From the NCBI RefSeq assembly GCF_000332315.1, contig NZ_KB235933.1, forward strand, positions 655,236 to 719,235: a stretch of DNA of 64,000 nt. Reading direction: 5' to 3'. Each line of letters starts with the position of its first letter. The first letter of the stretch is position 1. This DNA is from Prochlorothrix hollandica PCC 9006 = CALU 1027. GTDB lineage: Bacteria > Cyanobacteriota > Cyanobacteriia > Prochlorotrichales > Prochlorotrichaceae. A model generated the notes under the pieces. It did no database searches. It was not told where the DNA came from and saw only the letters and a program-made list of their open reading frames with translations. The position numbers and the translations under genes are program-made. This document shows positions 23,735-32,462 of the stretch, piece by piece.

Positions 23735-25195
23735 GGCGCATCCAGAGGTTGGGGGGGTACTACAATAAGAGAAAGAGCGCCCCTATCGAGACGCTCTGAA
23801 AAAACAAAAAAATGTACAACCATGGTAACAAAAATTGAACTTCCTGTGGCCTCCCTCTCAGAGTGGGAAAAACAGATCGGCAGCTTACAGCAAGCAGAAA
23901 CCCTTTCAGGCATGGTCTTTGCCGTGCTGGGAATCCTTCGATACCTAGGGAAAAGCCTCTTAGAAGGGGAACTAAAGCGTCGGAATGAAGCAGAGCAAAG
24001 CACTCCCAAGGCCGATTGTCCTCAGTGTGGTCACCGGTTAGAGAGCAAAGGGCAAGTCAGGCGAACCCTCACCACGCTCCTGGGAAAAATTGCCTGAAAG
24101 CGTCGAGTGTATCGTTGTCCGCAAGGATGTCAAGGGAGTCATCGCAGTCCCCTAGACGAGGCTCTGGGACTCGAACCCTACCAACAGACCTCCTGGGAAG
24201 TCAAGTACCTGGGGACGGTGCTGTGTATCTTTGTTCCCTATGGGCTATCGAGTCAACTCCTCAAACAACTCACCGGAGTGAGCATCAGTGAAAGTACCTT
24301 GTGGAACTGGGTACAGGAGACTGGAGACAAAGCTCGCAAACTTTGGGAAGACCGATTAAACTCCCCAGACGTTGGACGAGAGGAGATGAGTGCTGAGGTG
24401 GCTCAACTGATTATGGTCATTGCAGGGGATGGGGTGATGGTGCCGTTCCGTCCTCACAGCGGAACCGCCCAAGGCAAAACGATTTGGCGAGAGGTAAAAG
24501 TGGCGGTGGTGGCTCGTCTGCAACATCTGACTACCGCAGCCGGAAAACATTACACTCGCTTAGTTCAACGGCGATTAATCGCGATCCAAGGAGATGTAGA
24601 TGACCTGAAACAACGACTGGTGTGGGAAACTCAGTATCAGGGGATTGAGGACGCTCCTAAGGTCGTCTGGTTGAGTGATGGAGGGGTTGGGTTTTGGCGC
24701 ATTTTTCGAGACTGCTTTGCGACCTGTGCCGTGGGGATCCTCGATTTTTATCATGCAGCGAGCCATTTGTGGAAGGCAGCCCAAGCCTATCTTCACCATG
24801 ACCCAGACACGGCCCAAGTCCGCTTCGAGCACTGGCGGCATTTATTACGCCACGGCAAACACAATCAAGTCCTTTGGCAACTCACCCGGTTGGTCAATAC
24901 GGCAGAGCTTCCAGAACCCCAGATGCAGGCTTTGGCTCAGGTTCAGGCTTACTTCACAGAACACCGCCAACACATTGCCTATTCTACGTTTGAAACTGAA
25001 ACCTTCCCCCTTGGCTCTGGGTTGGTCGAAAGTGCCTGTAAGTGGCTGATTCAGCAACGCTTTAAGGGGGTCGGAATGCGATGGAGTGCTAAAGGCTTTG
25101 AGCATCTCCTCTACCTCCGACTCGAATGGGTCAATCATCGCTTTGATGCCCTTTTCCCCTCTTCTTCATCTCCCCCCTAACCTCTGGATGCGCCC
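23735..25195 (+). mobile_element. ISKra4-family insertion sequence (about 1.46 kb) inside isrB
   Basis: Ends are inverted repeats: GGCGCATCCAGAGGTTGGGG on the left and its near-complement CCCCTAACCTCTGGATGCGCC on the right. The host sequence CGCTGTTG occurs at 23727-23734 and at 25196-25203, a target duplication of 8 bp (7-9 given ambiguity). This size fits the ISKra4 family. Removing the IS and one repeat restores the isrB frame exactly. A small hairpin (GAGCGCCCCTATCGAGACGCTC) lies before the transposase. Confidence 0.9.
23822..25180 (+). pseudogene. ISKra4-family transposase with in-frame stop
   Basis: A DDE-type transposase of the ISKra4 family, in one frame from ATG 23822 to 25180 except for a TGA at 24095-24097. 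The N-terminal part (to LLGKIA) has a zinc-ribbon half, CPQCGHRL; the part after the stop resumes with KRRVYRCPQGCQGSH and then the catalytic domain: D in VIAGDGVMVPFRP, D in WLSDGGVGFWRIF and E in GLVESACKWLIQQRFKGVGM. Because both sides are in the same frame and the protein continues without loss, a single base change (for example CGA to TGA) explains the stop. The whole protein would be about 452 aa, normal for the family. Unless read through, this copy is inactive; an internal GTG or ATG could start the second part. Confidence 0.85.
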
Positions 25196-26048
25196 CGCTG
25201 TTGGCGTTGATCCAGGTTCCAAGCGTGAAGGTTTCACGGTCAAGTCTCAAGCGCACACCTATCTCAATCAACAGTTTCAGGCTGTTAATTGGGTGAAGGA
25301 TGCAGAAGAAGCAAGTACAAAGGCACGACGGGCACGACGCTATCGCAAGACTCCCTATCGTGTCAATCGAAAAAATCGCAAGCGTGGCGGAATCCCTCCG
25401 TCAACTAAAGCACGATGGCAACTTAAAGTCAGGGTGGTCAAGGTCTATGCCGCAATCTTTCCGATTTCTCATATCGGGATTGAGGATGTCAAAGCCGAAA
25501 CCCGCAAGGGTTGTAAGACCTGGAACACCTCTTTTTCGCCCCTTGAAGTCGGGAAGCAGTGGTGCTACTCCGAGTTAAGGGAGATTGCCAACCTGACGAC
25601 TTTTAACGGTTACGAAGACACTTACCTGACTCGTCAAGCATTGAGGCTGAAGAAGTCTAAGAATAAGCTGTCTAAAGGGTTTAACGCTCATTGTGTTGAT
25701 TCCTGGGTTCTGGCTTATTTACTTGTCGGCGGTGATTCCTTCCCCGATAACACCGAGGTCATAGAATGCAAACCCATTAGATTGCATCGTCGTCAGCTTC
25801 ATGTTTTCAACCCTGGAGAACGCGGGTATCGCCGTCCTTACGGCGGATCAATGTCTCAAGGACTAAAACGTGGCGGGATTGTCAAACATCCCAAGTATGG
25901 CAAGTGCTATGTTGGTGGCGAGGACATTGTGAAGTCTCGCGTGAGTCTCCACAGTCTTGCTGCAGGCAAACGTCTTTGTCAAAACGCAAAGCCAGAAGAT
26001 TGTAGGTTTTTAGCCTACAACTCATGGCGAACTGTAAAGCCGTCCTAA
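25195..26048 (+). pseudogene. isrB: IsrB, 3' fragment with complete RuvC domain
   Basis: This fragment carries all three RuvC-like motifs: D in VGVDPGSKREGFTV (RuvC-I), E in HIGIEDVKAETRKG (RuvC-II) and D in HCVDSWVLAYLL (RuvC-III). An Arg-rich bridge-helix-like segment (TKARRARRYRKTPYRVNRKN) follows RuvC-I. Between RuvC-II and RuvC-III there are only about 75 residues and no HNH motif, which separates it from IscB and makes it IsrB, a family reported to nick DNA under omega RNA guidance. The C-terminal part (VKHPKYGKCYVGGE, SLHSLAAGKRLCQNAKPEDC) matches the family's target-interacting tail. The PLMP part lies beyond the IS. The reading frame is open from 25086 inside the IS, so a truncated protein could still be made, but without the PLMP domain. 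Confidence 0.85.
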
Positions 26049-26056
26049 AAGGACGG
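26040..26056 (+). terminator. Right-end hairpin of the IsrB (IS200/IS605-like) element
   Basis: CCGTCC-TAAAA-GGACGG followed by GGTTT overlaps the isrB stop codon. This GCCGTCC...GGACGGGGTTT arrangement is typical of the right end of IS200/IS605-type elements that carry IscB/TnpB-like genes. It can also act as a terminator. The next gene starts 22 bp later. Confidence 0.65.
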
Positions 26057-26077
26057 GGTTTCCACCCACATTTTCTG

Positions 26078-27316
26078 ATGAAGCTCGTCCCCCTCGTCCT
26101 CACATCCCTTGCGCCCGTCGCCACTGCAACCCCGGCAGTCGCCCAGAATCCCCTTCCGGCTCCCCCAGTCCTGAATGCCCCAACCCCCCAGATCTTGGCC
26201 CAAAGCAATCAGCTTCCGGCCTCGATCGCCAACGCCGTCCTCCAACAGCATTCCCTGACCACCGGGCGACCGGCCTATGCCTTTCGCCTCGCCAATGCCA
26301 GCCTCGCCACCTGGAGCGATAGCTGCTTGGGTCTGGCGGTGACCAACGAATTTTGTGCCCCGGTGCAGGTGTCTGGCTGGCGGGTCGCCCTGTCCGATGA
26401 TCTGCAACAGTGGATCTATCGCACCGATGCCAGCGGCTTGGTTATCCGCTTAGAAACCACCGCCGCCCTAGCCCCTGGAACCGCTACCCCTCCAGGCTAT
26501 ACCTCTCCCGGCTATAGTCCCCAGACCTATCCCCCCCAGACCTATCCCCCCCAGACCTATACCCCTCCCGGTTATACCCCTCCCGGCTATAGCGCCCCCA
26601 GTCCCGTTGCCCCGACCCCGGCGATCGTCAATGATGGCTGGGATGCAGAACTGCGGTGGTCCCGATTAGTGGACTCCCCCGATCCGGAAGTGCTGTTTCA
26701 GTTGATGGTGTTGCAAAAACCAGAAACCCTCTACGCCAACGTGGTCTACCAGTTTTATGCCCGAGAAAAGGGTAAGTCGGGCTGGACTTATATCTACACA
26801 ACCCTGGGGGCCAGATTATTGCAAAATGGGTCTGGTTCCGTGGAATTACCCCTAGAAAGCTTAAAACTGGATGAAGTGGCCCAAAAGATGGGCTATCAGT
26901 TCAACTGGTCTAATACGGATATTCGGGTCAGTGTGTTGTTGCGCTATGACCTCTCCAAGGAGCAACGGGATCTGCGCCTCAAGTTCCAACATGACAGCAG
27001 CTATACCGCCATTACGCCCCTCAGCCTGACCCAACTGCAACGGACGGCGGGGACCGGTGCTAGTCCTACCCCTGGGGTCAACCCCTACGCCCCCCCACCC
27101 ACCAATCCCTATCTCTATCCCACCCAGCCCGTCACCAATCCTAGCTTCCCCTATCCGGCCTATCCTTACCCCAGCCAACCGGCCACCGTCCCCGTGCAAC
27201 AGGGCTTCACGGTGCCCGGTGCAGCCCCAGTCTATCCCACGGTGCCCACCAGCGCACCTCCTCCCGGTGTCCCCGTCTTGCCCCCCTTAAGTACCCCCTA
27301 TCCCTATATGAATTAG
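26078..27316 (+). CDS. Secreted proline/tyrosine-rich protein of unknown function
   Basis: I do not recognise a named family. The ATG at 26078 is chosen because it starts a signal peptide (MKLVPLVLTSLAPVATAT, cut near AVAQ); upstream in-frame codons belong to the end of the IsrB element. Residues about 60-130 form a conserved-looking region with two Cys (SWSDSCLGLAVTNEFC is close to the visible WSDSCLGLA...EFCAPVQVSGW). Then comes a Pro/Tyr array of (S/T)PPGY and PPQTY units, a central globular part (YANVVYQFYAREKGKSGW, LLRYDLSKEQRDLRL), and a Pro-rich C-terminal tail with NPY and YP repeats. It is likely a periplasmic or cell-surface protein. Because the mobile element ends only 22 bp upstream, its native promoter may be displaced. 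Confidence 0.65.
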   Translation: MKLVPLVLTSLAPVATATPAVAQNPLPAPPVLNAPTPQILAQSNQLPASIANAVLQQHSLTTGRPAYAFRLANASLATWSDSCLGLAVTNEFCAPVQVSGWRVALSDDLQQWIYRTDASGLVIRLETTAALAPGTATPPGYTSPGYSPQTYPPQTYPPQTYTPPGYTPPGYSAPSPVAPTPAIVNDGWDAELRWSRLVDSPDPEVLFQLMVLQKPETLYANVVYQFYAREKGKSGWTYIYTTLGARLLQNGSGSVELPLESLKLDEVAQKMGYQFNWSNTDIRVSVLLRYDLSKEQRDLRLKFQHDSSYTAITPLSLTQLQRTAGTGASPTPGVNPYAPPPTNPYLYPTQPVTNPSFPYPAYPYPSQPATVPVQQGFTVPGAAPVYPTVPTSAPPPGVPVLPPLSTPYPYMN

Positions 27317-27332
27317 GGGTATCACCTTCAGC

Positions 27333-27374
27333 CGGGACAGTGGAGCGCCCCACGCCCCACGCCCCACTGTCCCG
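27333..27374 (+). terminator. Long inverted repeat after secreted Pro-rich protein
   Basis: CGGGACAGTGG (27333-27343) and CCACTGTCCCG (27364-27374) form a perfect 11-bp stem around a GCCCCAC-repeat loop, starting 17 bp after the stop codon. No T-run follows, so a terminator is likely but not certain. Confidence 0.6.
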
Positions 27375-27416
27375 TTAATCTTGTCCTGCTTTAAGCGGTA
27401 GCCCTGCATTAGACCC

Positions 27417-27785
27417 ATGGATTTGCACCTCGAACCCAGTACTCTGCGCATTGTTTGGACCTGGTCAGAGCGGGTCTGGGCCGTCTATTTATCACCAGAA
27501 TTAGCCCTGCCCCTCACTGCCATGACCCAGGTCAGCACCCACCCCCCCACCATGGGTCTCTGGGATCTGCGGGCACCGGGGACGGCTATTCCGGGGGTCA
27601 TGCGGGCGGGCACGTTTTATACCAAACAGGGCCGGGAGTTTTGGTCGGTGACGGCTCCCAGGGATCCTGCTGGCTATTTAGTCTTGGATCTGGCGGGGCT
27701 GTACTATCAGCGGGTGGTCTTGAAGATGGGAAACAATGAATCTTGGGCAATGGCCCTGAAAACGGCGATCGCCCCCACCCCGTAA
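27417..27785 (+). CDS. Conserved-looking small hypothetical protein
   Basis: 122 aa, no recognised domain. The sequence reads as a compact beta-rich fold (LRIVWTWSERVWAVYLS, GLWDLRAPGTAIPGVMRAG, GREFWSVTAPRDPAGYLVLD, YYQRVVLKM), with several Trp residues and a pattern suggestive of a pleckstrin-like or small beta-barrel domain. There is no signal peptide or membrane helix. The ATG at 27417 is the first in frame, with no strong ribosome-binding site. Codon usage is like its neighbours and the frame is uninterrupted, so I take it as a real gene, probably one of the many cyanobacterial orphan families. Confidence 0.55.
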   Translation: MDLHLEPSTLRIVWTWSERVWAVYLSPELALPLTAMTQVSTHPPTMGLWDLRAPGTAIPGVMRAGTFYTKQGREFWSVTAPRDPAGYLVLDLAGLYYQRVVLKMGNNESWAMALKTAIAPTP

Positions 27786-28268
27786 GATCGCAGATGGATT
27801 ACGGGCCTTCCATCATATTTCCATGGTTTGAACCACGCCGCATTTTAGGCACACCGCCCCGACGGACCGGGCGCAACCCAACAGAAACTTTGGCGATCGC
27901 CCCCACCCCTGCCCATGGCCAGGTCCCTTGTTGGATTTCGTTCCTCTACCCAACCTACGGGATGAACACCCTCGCGATTGTACTCGCGATCGTAGGTTGG
28001 GTAGAGCCTTGCGAAACCCAACACAACCATTGGGGCTGTTGGGTTTCGTGCCTCTAGCTAACCTACAGCGACCCTCTTTGGTCAGTTAACCCGGTACAGG
28101 GTAGTCTTCCCCCCAGAGCCAAGTTGTTTGCGATCGTCCGCCACCCTTGGGCAGCAATTGGGGTAAATTAAGGGAATGTAAAGAAATGTTAGGCATCTCT
28201 CATTTAGTGGATTCCCGGTTACCGGACCGCCCCCCTTACCGTGCTGTAGGAGTTTTAAGATAATCCCA
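27786..28268. repeat. Gene-free region with GTAGGTTGGG/CGAAACCCAAC dispersed repeats
   Basis: About 480 bp without a gene. It carries copies of the dispersed element built from CGTAGGTTGGGTAGAG, GCGAAACCCAAC and GTTGGGTTTCG (at about 27925-28062) that also occurs at 32490-32590, 55940-56244 and 61209-61290. The last 100 bp, before 28269, should hold the promoter of the Psb32-like gene. Confidence 0.7.
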
Positions 28269-29066
28269 ATGATCCATCGTTTTTCCCAAGCTGTTATTGC
28301 CGGACTGATCAGCCTGGTTCTGGCCCTGGGGTTGGGGATTCCCGCCGCCCATGCCTATGACAACCCTGAACTGCTGCCGGAGGAGCAAACCCCCATCATT
28401 GACCTGGCCCATTCCTTTGCCGATGGCCAAATCCAAAGTTTAGTCCAGGAACTGGAAGACTTTGAGGTGGAAACGGGGTGGAAATTGCGGGTTCTGACCC
28501 AGTACGATCGCACACCGGGCCGAGCCATTAAGGATTACTGGGACTTGGATGCCCACAGCTTTTTAGTGGTGGCAGATCCACGGGGGGGCAACCTGCTCAA
28601 TTTCAATGTGGGGGGCGATTTCTATCGCATTATTCCCCGCACCTTTTGGGTGGAGCTACAAACCCGATTTGGTAATCTGTACTATGTGCGGGACAACGGC
28701 GAAGATGGCGCAATTTTGGGGGCGTTACGGGCGGTGGAGACCTGTGTTCGCCAAAATGGCTGTAGTGTCGTGCCCGGTTTACCCCAAGAGCAATGGGTTT
28801 TGACCTTTGTCAGTTCGATCCTGGGGGGGATTATTTGTGGCCTCGCCGGTTATCCCCGCAAGCCGGGACAGAGTTTCGCATGGCAGTGGGTGTTGGTGCT
28901 GTCTCCCCTGTGGGGCATTTTGTTTTTAGCCTTTGGGGTGGGTCCGATCGTCACCCGCACCTCAGACTGGTTACCCTTAGCCCAAAATGCCGGGGGCTTT
29001 GTGGTAGGAGCGCTGGTGGCCTATCTGCCGTCCCAGTTCCGCAATGCATCCCCTTCGGAGACCTAA
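28269..29066 (+). CDS. psb32: TPM-domain membrane protein, Psb32/TLP18.3-like
   Basis: 265 aa. A Sec signal (residues 1-29, ending in AHA before YDNPELLPEEQTPIIDLA) leads to a TPM domain at about 35-160 (LVQELEDFEVETGWKLRVLT, LVVADPRGGNLLNFNVG). Two or more hydrophobic helices at about 175-255 anchor it in the membrane. This arrangement is that of cyanobacterial Psb32 and plant TLP18.3, thylakoid-lumen proteins that protect and help repair photosystem II. Two Cys (TCVRQNGC) could form a disulphide in the lumen. The ATG at 28269 has TAAGATAATCCC before it, without a clear Shine-Dalgarno site. It is monocistronic as far as can be seen. Confidence 0.85.
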   Translation: MIHRFSQAVIAGLISLVLALGLGIPAAHAYDNPELLPEEQTPIIDLAHSFADGQIQSLVQELEDFEVETGWKLRVLTQYDRTPGRAIKDYWDLDAHSFLVVADPRGGNLLNFNVGGDFYRIIPRTFWVELQTRFGNLYYVRDNGEDGAILGALRAVETCVRQNGCSVVPGLPQEQWVLTFVSSILGGIICGLAGYPRKPGQSFAWQWVLVLSPLWGILFLAFGVGPIVTRTSDWLPLAQNAGGFVVGALVAYLPSQFRNASPSET

Positions 29067-29787
29067 CCCCCTAATCACTAGGTTCAACCGACCCCTAGCC
29101 CCACCAGGCCGGGGAACAAGATTGCATTTCCCCCCAGCATTGGGGGCATCGGGGGGCCAAGATCAGGACTTCGAGGTTTGGATCAAATAGGTGGGTACAC
29201 GGTAGCTCCCACCAGGGGAGATGGGGAGCAAGCATTCTTCAACGTCCGTTTCCCGTTCTGGGAGAGGGATTTAGGGTGAGGGTCTTCGGCTTAAGAGACC
29301 GATCGCCGGGGATCATAGGGTTCATAGGTCTGGCTTATGTCATGATTTGGTGACATGAAGATCCCCGATCGCCGTAGAATTAAGGCATCACTAGGCTAGT
29401 GTCATCATCACTGCCCTGAGTCGCTGGAGGGCTACACCCTAGGCTGTGACTATCATCTAACGGTTTTTCAGGGGTAATCATGGCGGTCAGTCTACCCTAG
29501 CGCCTGTTAGAGATCGGGCGGATCATGGGGATCACCCCCCTCAACCCCCAATCTAGGTCTATCTAGGTTCAACCCTGAATCTAGGCTCAATGTCTATCTA
29601 GGTTCAACCCTGAATCTAGGCTCAATATATTTAAGCTCAGTATATCTAGACTCAGTATCTAGACTCAGTATCTAGGCTCAGTTCTGCATCCCCTAGCCTG
29701 TGGCATTGCCATCCTGCCCGTGGTTTGGGTTCTAGGATCCCTGGTCTGTACCGCAATTCCGCACGAGGTCTCTCGGAGAGTCAACCC
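29067..29787. other. Long leader/spacer upstream of DUF4912 gene
   Basis: About 720 bp without a supported gene. It contains a REP-like GGGAGAGGGATTTAGGGTGAGGG (about 29260-29283), an imperfect inverted pair GGGGATC (near 29310) and GATCCCC (near 29363), and an AT-rich tandem repeat at 29551-29681. A long 5' UTR for the DUF4912 gene is possible. Confidence 0.55.
29551..29681. repeat. Tandem repeat of ATCTAGG(T/C)TCA-type units
   Basis: Two 35-bp copies of ATCTAGGTTCAACCCTGAAT + CTAGGCTCAATGTCT (29561 and 29596), followed by shorter TATCTAGACTCAG units (13 bp) to about 29681. The array ends about 105 bp before the ATG of the next gene. Confidence 0.8.
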
Positions 29788-31059
29788 ATGGTTAGCAAAC
29801 ATCCCCCCTTAGAAGATATGACCCTGCGGCAGTTGCGGCGGGTGGCCAGTGGCCATAACATCGCCCGCTATAGCCGGATGCGGAAGTCCCAACTGTTGAC
29901 GGCCATTCGCCAACTGGAGCAAACTGATGTAGTACCCAATATTCCCCGCCGCTTAGAGGCCCAGGAAGAAGTGGAAGCGGCCAAGTTTAATCTGGGACCC
30001 AGCGCAACGGTTGGGGTCAGCCAAGTTTCCCTCAATGCCTTGAGTTCTGTCGATGAGGGGTTGCCAGTCTTACCGGAAGGCTATGGGGAAAGTCGCATTA
30101 TTTTGATTCCCCGTGATCCCCTCTGGGCCTATGTCTACTGGGATGTGCCCAATGATCACCGAGAGCATCTGCGCCGTCTGGGGGGCCAGGATCTGAAGCT
30201 GCGGGTCTATGATGTGACCCAAATTGACCTGGATACCCAGCAGCCCCATGCCCTCCTGGAATATGCCTGCGATGAAATGGCCCGGGATTGGTATTTGCCC
30301 ATTGCGGTGAGCGATCGCGATTATCTCGTGGAAATTGGCTATACGTCCCGCGATGGGGGCTGGCTGGTGTTGGCCCGATCGACCCCCATCCACATGCCCC
30401 CCGTCTATCCGTCGGAGTGGGCCGAGGAACATTTTGTCGCGGTGCAATGGCACGATGATTTGGTCGATCGCCAGGTCTATGTCTTAAATCCCCCCAATGG
30501 CTTGGTGGGCAGTGACGTAGCTAGCTTAGGTGCCCGCCACTTCCAGTCCCACAACCCCAGTTCCAGCCACCAACTCCAGCCCGCCTCCTCCCACACCAAC
30601 GGCGCAGGGTATCTTCAGGGACTGGTGGCCCTCTCGTCCGGGACCGGCACCCCTGCCACCCGTGCTACCCGCCCTGAGGGGGTGGCTTCCTGGGAGACCT
30701 CCCCGTTGACCCCTCCATCCCCCAACGCCTTGAACCCCACGTCCCCCAGCCGGGGCGGAAATCCAGGGAACCCGGAGCAGACGGGATGGGTTCAGCCCAC
30801 CAAGGAGCGACCCAGTGGGCTTCCTGCTAGTTCTGCTAACGGCAGAGATCGCCGATCGTCATCCCCAGTGACCCGCCCCCAGTGGTCGATCGCGGCCCAA
30901 GGCACAGCCTATGCCCTGGCGCTGACGGTGAGCACCAGTGACCGCTGGGGTTGGTGGCCCACCCTGGATTTGTCCTGGGCCGATGTCCCCCTCCCCAGTC
31001 TCAAGACTGTCGCTGTGGCTGCGTTGACCTGGGGTAAGCGGTGGTTTGTTTCCGGTTAG
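29788..31059 (+). CDS. DUF4912-domain protein with N-terminal Rho_N/SAP-like motif
   Basis: 423 aa from the ATG at 29788, which has GGAGAG 7 nt upstream. Residues about 6-45 (LEDMTLRQLRRVASGHNIAR, YSRMRKSQLLTAI) are a Rho N-terminal/SAP-like helix-extended-loop-helix that could bind nucleic acid. Residues about 95-215 are DUF4912 (RIILIPRDPLWAYVYWDVPN, DRDYLVEIGY, GWLVLARSTPIHMP), a domain common in cyanobacteria and close to carbohydrate-binding folds. The rest is Ser/Pro-rich, likely disordered, with a Trp-rich end. Function is not known. The next gene overlaps its 3' end by 19 bp if the GTG at 31041 is used, so the two are probably co-transcribed. Confidence 0.82.
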   Translation: MVSKHPPLEDMTLRQLRRVASGHNIARYSRMRKSQLLTAIRQLEQTDVVPNIPRRLEAQEEVEAAKFNLGPSATVGVSQVSLNALSSVDEGLPVLPEGYGESRIILIPRDPLWAYVYWDVPNDHREHLRRLGGQDLKLRVYDVTQIDLDTQQPHALLEYACDEMARDWYLPIAVSDRDYLVEIGYTSRDGGWLVLARSTPIHMPPVYPSEWAEEHFVAVQWHDDLVDRQVYVLNPPNGLVGSDVASLGARHFQSHNPSSSHQLQPASSHTNGAGYLQGLVALSSGTGTPATRATRPEGVASWETSPLTPPSPNALNPTSPSRGGNPGNPEQTGWVQPTKERPSGLPASSANGRDRRSSSPVTRPQWSIAAQGTAYALALTVSTSDRWGWWPTLDLSWADVPLPSLKTVAVAALTWGKRWFVSG

Positions 31060-32462
31060 GGTTGCGCGGCAGGTGGCAACGGTGGGCCTTAGTGCTGGGG
31101 TTGGGGAGCCTCAGTGGCTGTAGCCTGGGAACCGATGCCGATCCCCAGCTTCCCCCATTACCCCAAGACTCCCTGATTCAGGCTTATTTCAACCATTCCC
31201 AGGCCCATCGCTACCGGGAACCCTACCGGCGGCAACGGCGATCGGGGGATGACCTAGAACAGGTGTTGGTGGAGTCGATCGCAGCGGCCCAAACCAGTGT
31301 GATCGTGGCGGTGCAAGAGTTGCGCCTGCCCCTGGTGGCTCAAGCCTTGGCCGATCGCCAACGGGCGGGGGTGCGGGTGCGGGTGGTGTTGGAAAATAAC
31401 TACAGCAGCCCCATTCAGGACTCCCCCCAGTCCCAGGGGGATGATGCGGAAGATCGCGATCGTCGCCGCTACCAGGAACTGGTGCAACTGGTGGATCAGA
31501 ACGGGGATGGCCAACTGTCCCCGGAGGAACTGAGCCAGGGGGATGCCCTCGTGATCTTGGATCAAGCCGGGGTGCCCCGCTTGGATGACACCGCTGATGG
31601 TTCCAAGGGTTCGGGACTAATGCACCATAAATTTGTTGTCATTGACGGACGCACCGTCATCACCGGATCCGCCAACTTCACCCCCAGCGGCACCCATGGG
31701 GACTTTAGCAGTGCGGCCAGTCGGGGCAATGCCAATCATCTCCTGCGCATCACTAGCCCTGAACTGGCGGCAGTCTTGACCCAAGAATTTGATCTGCTGT
31801 GGGGCGATGGCCCTGGGGGGAAGCCCGATAGCCGTTTCGGCCTGAAAAAGCCGCGCCGTGCCCCTAAAACCGTCAATGTGGGCAGTACTGCCCTAACCGT
31901 TCACTTTTCCCCCACGTCCCCTTCGGTGGGCTGGCCCAACAGTAGCAATGGTCTGATCGGAGCCACCTTGGCCAAGGCCCAAACCCAGGTCGATCTGGCC
32001 TTATTTGTCTTTTCGGAGCAGCCCCTGGCCAATATTCTCCAAACCCGCCATCAACAGGGGGTGCGCCTGCGGGTACTGATTGATGGGGGCTTTGCCTTCC
32101 AGGACTATAGTGAAGGGCTGGATCTGTTGGGGGTGACCCTGGGGCAAGCCAATTGTCAGGGGGAAGCGGGCAACCAACCCTGGGCGCAACCCATTACGAC
32201 GGTGGGGGTGTCCCAGTTGCCGGAGGGGGATCTGTTACACCATAAGTTTGGGGTGATCGATGGCCAAACGGTGATCACGGGGTCCCACAACTGGAGCGCA
32301 GCGGCCAACCATGACAATGATGAAACCCTGCTGGTGTTGACCAATCCCACGGTAGCAGCCCATTTTAACCGGGAGTTCGATCGCCTGTACGCCATCGCCC
32401 GCCTGGGTCTCCCTAAAACCGTAGAAACGAAGGTGCAGGAGTATCAACAGCGCTGTTTTTAG
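31041..32462 (+). CDS. PLD-like (HKD) lipoprotein with EF-hand insertion
   Basis: 473 aa with two HKD motifs of the phospholipase D/nuclease superfamily: HHKFVVIDGRTVITGSANFT (about 193) and HHKFGVIDGQTVITGSHNWS (about 400). The N-terminus is a lipoprotein signal with lipobox LSGC (LGLGSLSGCSLG), so the enzyme should be anchored on the periplasmic side. Within the first PLD half, DQNGDGQLSPEE is a canonical Ca-binding EF-hand loop, an unusual insertion that could make activity calcium-dependent. The start is uncertain: GTG at 31041 overlaps the upstream gene, and a TTG at 31062 gives a more typical short lipoprotein signal. Substrate may be phospholipid or nucleic acid. Confidence 0.85.
   Translation: MVCFRLGLRGRWQRWALVLGLGSLSGCSLGTDADPQLPPLPQDSLIQAYFNHSQAHRYREPYRRQRRSGDDLEQVLVESIAAAQTSVIVAVQELRLPLVAQALADRQRAGVRVRVVLENNYSSPIQDSPQSQGDDAEDRDRRRYQELVQLVDQNGDGQLSPEELSQGDALVILDQAGVPRLDDTADGSKGSGLMHHKFVVIDGRTVITGSANFTPSGTHGDFSSAASRGNANHLLRITSPELAAVLTQEFDLLWGDGPGGKPDSRFGLKKPRRAPKTVNVGSTALTVHFSPTSPSVGWPNSSNGLIGATLAKAQTQVDLALFVFSEQPLANILQTRHQQGVRLRVLIDGGFAFQDYSEGLDLLGVTLGQANCQGEAGNQPWAQPITTVGVSQLPEGDLLHHKFGVIDGQTVITGSHNWSAAANHDNDETLLVLTNPTVAAHFNREFDRLYAIARLGLPKTVETKVQEYQQRCF

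Noticed and set aside
24016-24291. Separate gene across the transposase stop codon in another frame
   Set aside because: It overlaps the zinc-ribbon part of the transposase, whose own frame has clear homology on both sides of the stop.
27057-27290. Ser/Pro-rich small frame in the secreted-protein gene
   Set aside because: Shadow frame of the Pro-rich tail; no independent start or conservation evidence.
29067-29550. tmRNA/6S-type RNA gene in the long spacer before DUF4912
   Set aside because: Only a short imperfect inverted repeat was seen, with no recognisable conserved core of those RNAs.
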